Assembly (NCBI RefSeq): GCF_033568475.1
Contig: NC_133121.1
Coordinates: forward strand, 192,474,664-192,538,663
DNA: 64,000 bases
Direction: 5' to 3'
Source of the DNA: Henckelia pumila
Taxonomy: Eukaryota; Streptophyta; Magnoliopsida; Lamiales; Gesneriaceae
Positions 58,818 through 64,000 of the stretch are shown one piece after another (the stretch's first letter is position 1; the number at the start of each line of letters is the position of its first letter). Position numbers and translations under genes: made by a program. The notes beneath the pieces are model-generated. The model did not search any database, had not been told where the DNA came from, and worked only from the letters and a program-made list of their open reading frames with translations.

Positions 58818-59659
58818 CAATGTAAGATTTTAAGTATGGGGGAGAGGACTTAGCCAATCATTGAGAGAATTTAGCTGTGTTTTTGAAAAAAAAAATTAGA
58901 GCTCATAGTTTGTGATGAATTGTACTGTTGAAATTTAATAGCCCATGATGATATCTAATTGATGACGTGCATGCTTTTGAAAATAGATGATTTTCTAACC
59001 TTGGAACACTTTGATCTCCAATGCAAATTGGACTTTGATATGGTTCTTGAATATTCTTTAGCAAGCATGTGTCATGGCTTGTGAATTGTATATGACATAG
59101 TGAAGGTCGTGTGAACCTTGTGATAGTATTAGGAAGTCACTAGCCTATCAACCTCCCTTTTGAGCTTAATCGAAAAAAAAAGAGAAAAGAATGGAGTTAG
59201 TAAGGTGAGGGGAGACATTGGAATGAGGATTGAAATTCTAGTCCTACAAATTCCAAGAGCTAAATATGGAGGAGAATGTACGGAGTTGAGGATAATCGGG
59301 TGCAATTACTCGGACAAGTGAAAAGGCTATAAAACTTCTCAATGATTTAAATTGATTTGTTGGTGTGCAACTTGAGCTAATGTGGGGTTTGCATTGAATG
59401 GACCTGTAAAGTGTGCATGACACTTGCTAATGACCATACACACACACACACGTTCGGGGCTATATCTCAAGTTGAAATGTTTGGATATTGAACTTGTTCC
59501 GTTGTTAGAATTTTAACGTCTTTCTTGATCATGCATTGAGTTAATTCCTAAGGCACATATGTGTAAATCATGGTTATTTTTGTTATGGATTATGAGCTCA
59601 AGCTTATTTTTGATTTTGTGTTGCTCGAGGGCGAGCAAATGTTTAAGTATGGGGGAGTT
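58818..59659 (+). other. Element B 3' noncoding region, right part
   Basis: It begins CAATGT, the right arm of the stem whose left arm ACATTG is at 30134-30139. Then comes TTTAAGTATGGGGGAG (58832-58850), a purine-rich tract. A second such tract, TAAGTATGGGGGAGTT, lies directly before the 3' LTR (59644-59659). No coding frame is evident. Confidence 0.8.
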
Positions 59660-62277
59660 TGATGTGTCTATATTTTCTTATGTTTAATTGGAATAGTTTG
59701 TTATAATTCGATGCATTTTGAATGATAAATTTGGTTTTATAGCTCCTAATCATTGTCTTTGATTTAATATAGGAATAGAGGAGAAAAGATGATAAAGAGG
59801 AAGTTTAGAGCAGCTGTGTTTGTGATATTATGGATAAAGAATGGAAAGGAAGCTGCTGCGCGATAGCGCATGTAATCAACGCAAGCAGCGCTGTTGGGGA
59901 GTGCTAATGTTGGGGAGTGCAAACGCGCATGGAAAGAATTGGTTTGCGCATGATTTGGTTGAAAAGAACTTGAAGTGTCTGTGCGTGCAGAAATTTAAAG
60001 CAGAGTTTGGCCGCTCGATCCGCAGACTTCTACCGATCGAGCGGTTCCAAGAAATTGAAGAACAGTAGGGGTCAAGATTTTAGCTCGCTCGATCGGTCAA
60101 TCTTTACCGATCGAGCGACGCCAGCGTGCAGAGTTTTTAATTTTGGAAATTCTTTGGCCGAGTTAGGATTAATCTTTGGAAGATTTGGAGACTTTAAATA
60201 CTGATATAACTCAAAAATTAGGGGGATTGATCAGACTTAGACGACTTGGAACGTGAGTGTAACAACCCACGTCCTTCCACCGCATCCCTCCCCAGCCCGC
60301 AGCATGGGCTCGGACCACATGGTTCGACGGGCATTGCACTCATGACGTCCCCACTCCTGGAAGTGGGTTTTTGTCCTCCCCACGGATAGAACCTTGCACC
60401 TCCATGCTTAAGTTCAAGTTCTTATCATCCCTGGTACCAATTGATCTATTTTATGTAACGACCCACGTCATTCCACCGCATCCCTCCCCAGCCTATAGCA
60501 TGGGCTCGGACCGCATGGTTCGACGGGCATCGCACTCATGACCTCCCCACTCCTGGCAGTGGGTTTTTGCCCTCCCCAGGGATAGAACCTTGCACCTCTA
60601 GGCTTAAGTACAAGTTCTTATCATCCCTGGTACCAATTGAGCTATCCCTCCCTAGCCTATAGCATGGGCTCGGACCGCATGGTTCGACGGACATCGCACT
60701 CATAACCTCCCCACTCCTGGCAGTGGGTTTTTGCCCTCCCTAGGGATAGAACCTTGCACTTCCAGGCTTAAGTACAAGTTCTTATCATCCCTGGTACCAA
60801 TTAAGCTAGCTAACCATGCGGTCCGAGCCCATGCTATAGGCTGGGGAGGGATGCGGTGGAAGGACGTGGGTCGTTACATAAAAGGGCGCCCTTTTTTGTA
60901 ATGACCCACGTCCTTCCACCGCATCCTTTGCCAGCCCGTAGCATAGGATCGGACCGCATGGTTTGACGGACATCGCACTCATGACCTCCCCACTCTTGGC
61001 AGTGGGTTTTTTCCCTCCCCAGGGATAGAACCTTGCACCTCCAGGCTTAAGTACAAGTTCTTATCATCCCTGGTACCAATTGAGCTAGGGATGCGGTGGA
61101 AGGACGTGGGTCGTTACAAAAAAAAGGGCGCCTTTTTTTGTAACGATTCACGTCCTTCCACCGCATCCCTCCCCAGCCCGTAGCATGGGCTCGGACCGCA
61201 TGGTTCGACGGGCATCGCACTCATGACCTCCCCACTCCTGGCAGTGAGTGTTTGCCCTCCCTAGGGATAGAACCTTGCACCTCCAGGCTTAAGTACAAGT
61301 TCTTATCATCCCTGGTACCAATTGAGCCATGCGGTCCGAGCCCATGCTACGGTCTGGGGAGGGATGCGGTGGAAGTACGTGGGTCGTTACAGTGAGAAAC
61401 ACATTGGCGGCTAGGTTTCTTCTCTCTTTTCTTAGATTCAATTTTTCTTTCATTAAATTTTCTATAGAATTCATGAATATTGTTGGCTAAGTTTTAGAAC
61501 TTGGTTGAGGAAGACAAGCCCTTGATTTTGTTTATTCATGAGATTCGAATTTTTCAATATTTAATTTTTATTGAGTATCAAAAGTTGTTCTTTTTTATTT
61601 CATACTTGTATGTGAGATTTTCGGATTGGCCATCTTAGGATTTCGCCATACAATCTAATGCTAAATTAAAATTCAAATCCGTAATTGTTTGAATCAACTA
61701 ATTTGCGAAGCAACTGCGTTTAATATTTTCCGCTGGAGAATTTGTTAAATCGTAGGAACAACAATTGACTAGATTAAATACAATCGCTGGTATTTGTGTT
61801 GTCTAGATTCGTCAGTTTTACTCATTTGAATGATACCTTAAATTTAAATCTAGATCGCTGGTATCCGGGTTGATTTATTAGTAAGGGTTAATCTAGAATG
61901 CTGATGTCTAATTAACTAAGATTAAGGTGAAACGGGAATTTAATTTTCAATGATGAATATTCGATAGAATTAATTATTTTTAGGCAATCAATGATTGAAT
62001 AAATAAATATCAAGGGTGTAGTCGACCGATATCAAGGCTTGTTTCTCATTGATTTCTTCGTTATAACTTAATCTTGCATGATAGTTGATAGAAATCCATT
62101 AAATATTGCTTTTAAATTTTTAGTAGTTAATTACAAACTCAAAAACCCCATTTTCTTTCATTTTAGAACACATTAAATTTATCTTTACTCGTGGGAACGA
62201 TCCCTACTCACACTACTACGTATTTTGTTTATCTGATTGAGTATGGTAATTTGAGCGTGACATATTAAGCGCTACCA
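59660..62277 (+). repeat. 3' LTR of element B, interrupted
   Basis: Starts TGATGTGTCTA, ends GCGCTACCA. It is 2618 bp, of which 1134 bp is the composite insert at 60258-61391; the remainder equals the 5' LTR in length. Few differences from the 5' LTR are visible. Confidence 0.92.
60258..61391 (-). mobile_element. Composite SINE-like insert: five units and three inverted stubs, in B 3' LTR
   Basis: The whole insert runs TGTAAC...GTTACA with about 65-bp inverted ends and the perfect 5-bp duplication GTGAG (60253-60257 and 61392-61396). Units of about 190 bp start at 60258, 60454, 60646 (5' cut), 60897 and 61139, all in one direction. Inverted stubs of the unit end lie at 60814-60878, 61088-61118 and 61328-61391. 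Read on the minus strand, each unit starts near TAGCTCAATTGG, a full match to the pol III A-box consensus TRGYNNARNNGG. GGTTCTATCC follows about 44 bases later, one mismatch from a B box. This is a tRNA-like SINE promoter. No protein is encoded. Confidence 0.8.
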
Positions 62278-62925
62278 TAGAGACCTATACTTGTTTTCTC
62301 TATGATTTCTTTTATCATTCCTCCCTATGATAATCAAACTCTCCCCTTGTGATTCAGAGTTTGTATTTATCTTCCTTTGAAGTTCCTTTGATTGGATAGT
62401 AGATAACACTTCATCTAGTGTAATGGTTTGTTCTCTTCCATACAATAGAGCATCTCTGAAGTTTCCTAACTTCTTGGAAGAGCATTCAATAGAATGAGAG
62501 CCTTATCCTCATCCTCGAGTTTTACTTTGATGTTTTCTAGATCATCCATCATCTTTGTATATTCCTCGATTTGGTCATCAAGATTCTTTCTTCTCTGATT
62601 CTGAATGAGTATAGTCTCTGCTTCAAATATAATCGATTTGCCAGAGATTTTGTCATGTATAGGCTCTCAAGTTTGATCCACACAGCCGTAGCAGTCTTTT
62701 CTTTGGCTACTTCTCTTAGGGGTTTATCACCTAAGTATAAAATGATGGCACTGTGTGTCGCTCCAGAATTTCATACTTGTCCTTGATCGATGCTGACATC
62801 TCCTCCTTGATTTTGAGTGCTTCTATCAGACCTTGATGGATTAAGATGGCTCGCATCTTGATCCTCCATAGTGAGAAATCGTTCTCGCCAGTAAATCTTT
62901 CAATAACAAACTTCCAAGATCCCAT
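62278..62925 (-). pseudogene. Element F: Ty1/copia gag, interrupted by element B
   Basis: From the ATG at 62925 the frame reads MGSWKFVIERFTGENDFSLW, the start of the UBN2-type copia gag, then RIKMRAILIHQGLIEAL and an Lys/Glu segment. Frames later in the gene (toward 62278) carry the acidic and Ser/Arg-rich parts seen before the zinc knuckle in this family. Element B enters at 62278; the next 51 bases are at 21689-21739. The zinc knuckle and all of pol are not in the window. The first frame ends at 62731, showing at least one defect. Confidence 0.78.
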
Positions 62926-62944
62926 AATTCAGCATTCGATTCTT

Positions 62945-62960
62945 CCCACAGACGGCGCCA
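62945..62960 (-). other. Primer-binding-type site of element F
   Basis: The minus strand reads TGGCGCCGTCTGTGGG two bases after the LTR. The first nine bases equal a tRNA-Asp-like site; the rest differs. The position fits a primer site. Confidence 0.6.
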
Positions 62961-62962
62961 CT

Positions 62963-63519
62963 TGTTATGAAACCAAAGAAGTAATACCGATATTGATCCA
63001 AAACAACGCAATGCACTTGATACACAATATACCAATTTTTAGAACCAAGAAAATGATAGAACACTATGCAATCACCAATCTTTCGATCACCAACCAATTC
63101 ACTTGCAAAATGATTAATCAAATCAAGCACCAAAGCAATAACTAAAATCAAGACACAAGAATTACGTGGTTCAGCCTTTGAGGGCCTACATCCACAGGAG
63201 AGCAAGCTTCTGATTTTATTACTCAATCAAGGAGTATTTTCCTCAAGTTCTATACAAGCTGAAAACTAAACCAAGAACAATAACTAGATACAAGAAAGTC
63301 TCTGCTTATGAGATCTCTCTACACCGATCTTTATTTCCTTTCTGCACTTTTGATTCTCGAATCTTGGAGCTCTTCAGCTGGATTTTTTCTCGCTTGAGTT
63401 TCTGTTTATGTTAGTTAATCTCTTGGATTTGTTCTGATAACTTTCTTTTGTTTTTCTCGATGGACTCTGCCAACCTTGGTCCATTTCAGAGGCCCACAGG
63501 AGTTGAAGCCCAACTAACA
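62963..63519 (-). repeat. 5' LTR of copia element F
   Basis: Minus strand starts TGTTAGTTGGGC and ends TTTCATAACA, 557 bp, followed by the primer site and gag. The opposite LTR was not found; the element is lost left of 21689. Confidence 0.75.
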
Positions 63520-63910
63520 ACCATACTCTTCCGAGGCCCAAAAATGAGTTGAGACACTTGTTTTACAGTCGTTATTAGAGACAGTTTTTTATACAATAGT
63601 CGTTAAAATTAGGAACTAATAATTCAATTAGTCACTAATGAGATTACCTCATCAACAACGACGGTTTAAATCGTTTGAATTCCATCGTAATTAGCGACAA
63701 ATCATGTAACACAATCGTCGCATTAATTTATTTCGACAATTATATTTGTTAGTCTCAAATTAACGACATATAATTTGAAATTTGTCGCTAGATTTGGGGA
63801 CACATTATTATTTCGTCTGTAATTTTGCCGTACTTTTCAGCGACGATTTTTTATTAAACCGTCGCTAATTGCGATGGTTTTAGTTAAGCCGTCCATGTTT
63901 TCTTGTAGTG
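63520..63910 (+). mobile_element. Right end of a second CACTA transposon
   Basis: It ends TTTTCTTGTAGTG at 63910. Subterminal motifs such as CGTCGCTAATTGCGA and AAACCGTCGC occur in both directions over the last 350 bases, unlike the GACAACGG motif of the first CACTA, so the family is different. Its left part is not seen; the LTR of element F starts exactly where this begins, so F may have inserted into it. Confidence 0.6.
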
Positions 63911-63936
63911 CGCAATGAAAAATTTTGACTTTAATT

Positions 63937-63938
<2 letters not shown>

Positions 63939-63985
<47 letters not shown>
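63939..63985. repeat. (TA)n microsatellite
   Basis: Pure alternating TA run close to the end of the window; no other feature after 63910. Confidence 0.9.
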
Positions 63986-63988
<3 letters not shown>

Positions 63989-64000
63989 GTAGATATAGAT

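Larger units (their letters stand above)
21740..62277 (+). mobile_element. Element B: Athila-like gag-protease LTR retrotransposon, expanded by nested insertions
   Basis: 5' LTR 21740-23218, tRNA-Asp primer site, gag and protease to 29947, a noncoding 3' part, 3' LTR 59660-62277. The flanks are TAGCG and TAGAG, a 5-bp duplication with one mismatch. Insertions inside it are CACTA (25453-29592), element C with everything in it (30145-58812) and a composite SINE-like insert (60258-61391). Without them B is roughly 6.6 kb and has no reverse transcriptase, RNase H or integrase, so it is non-autonomous. Confidence 0.88.

Noticed and set aside
60258-61391. Possible real tRNA genes, because of the A-box and B-box matches.
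   Set aside because: No cloverleaf with a 7-bp acceptor stem and anticodon arm could be drawn, and the B box has a mismatch; SINE-like promoter remnants fit better.
62846-63145. 99-codon plus frame and overlapping minus frames around 62841-63226.
   Set aside because: They span the copia LTR, primer site and gag start; only the minus frame from 62925 matches a known domain.

Overview
This window is plant nuclear DNA, from a dicot, made almost entirely of transposable elements; I found no intact host gene, rRNA, tRNA gene or CRISPR array. The support is long LTRs with TG...CA ends and 5-bp target duplications, primer-binding sites matching plant initiator-tRNA-Met and tRNA-Asp, CACTA and Tourist-type ends, AT-rich spacers and broken gag/pol frames. 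A broken gene at 5.6-8.3 kb resembles, from memory, 'putative plant transposon' proteins common in Lamiales (for example Gesneriaceae), so an asterid is a reasonable but unproven guess.

Layout. 1-2.54 kb: a decayed LINE on the minus strand, cut by the window edge. 2.5-4.4 kb: AT-rich DNA and an LTR-like stretch. 4.4-8.4 kb: an LTR, a polypurine tract and a broken plant-specific gene, all minus strand. 8.4-11.9 kb: LTR-like debris. 11.9-13.8 kb: an LTR-gag remnant (G). 13.8-21.7 kb: a Ty3/gypsy chromovirus-like element (A, minus strand), split by a 2.84-kb solo LTR and a 361-bp composite SINE-like insert, and cut off at its integrase.

21.7-62.3 kb is one nest. A Ty1/copia gag (F, minus) is interrupted by an Athila-like gag-protease element (B, plus). 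B holds a 4.1-kb CACTA transposon in its protease-side coding region, a related element in opposite orientation (C, minus) in its 3' noncoding part, and a 1.1-kb composite SINE-like insert in its 3' LTR. C holds a 3.4-kb solo LTR (D). D holds a Tourist MITE and an 18.65-kb array (E). E is LTR-gag/pro-LTR-gag/pro-LTR-gag/pro-LTR, flanked by one perfect 5-bp target duplication, and its first unit carries another solo LTR. F > B > C > D > E > solo LTR makes six levels, most supported by a target duplication and several by restored reading frame.

How it works together. B, C and the three E units carry only gag and an aspartic protease, with no reverse transcriptase or integrase, so they would need enzymes from an autonomous relative (the TR-GAG type of non-autonomous element). 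They share two noncoding hairpins after the protease, with paired base changes. The most unusual objects are the E array, the two composite SINE-like inserts with inverted ends, the conserved hairpins, and the CGATCGAGCG palindrome pairs shared by different LTR families.

Limits: boundaries come from reading ends, duplications and frames by eye. No database search or alignment was run, and family names rest on motif recognition.
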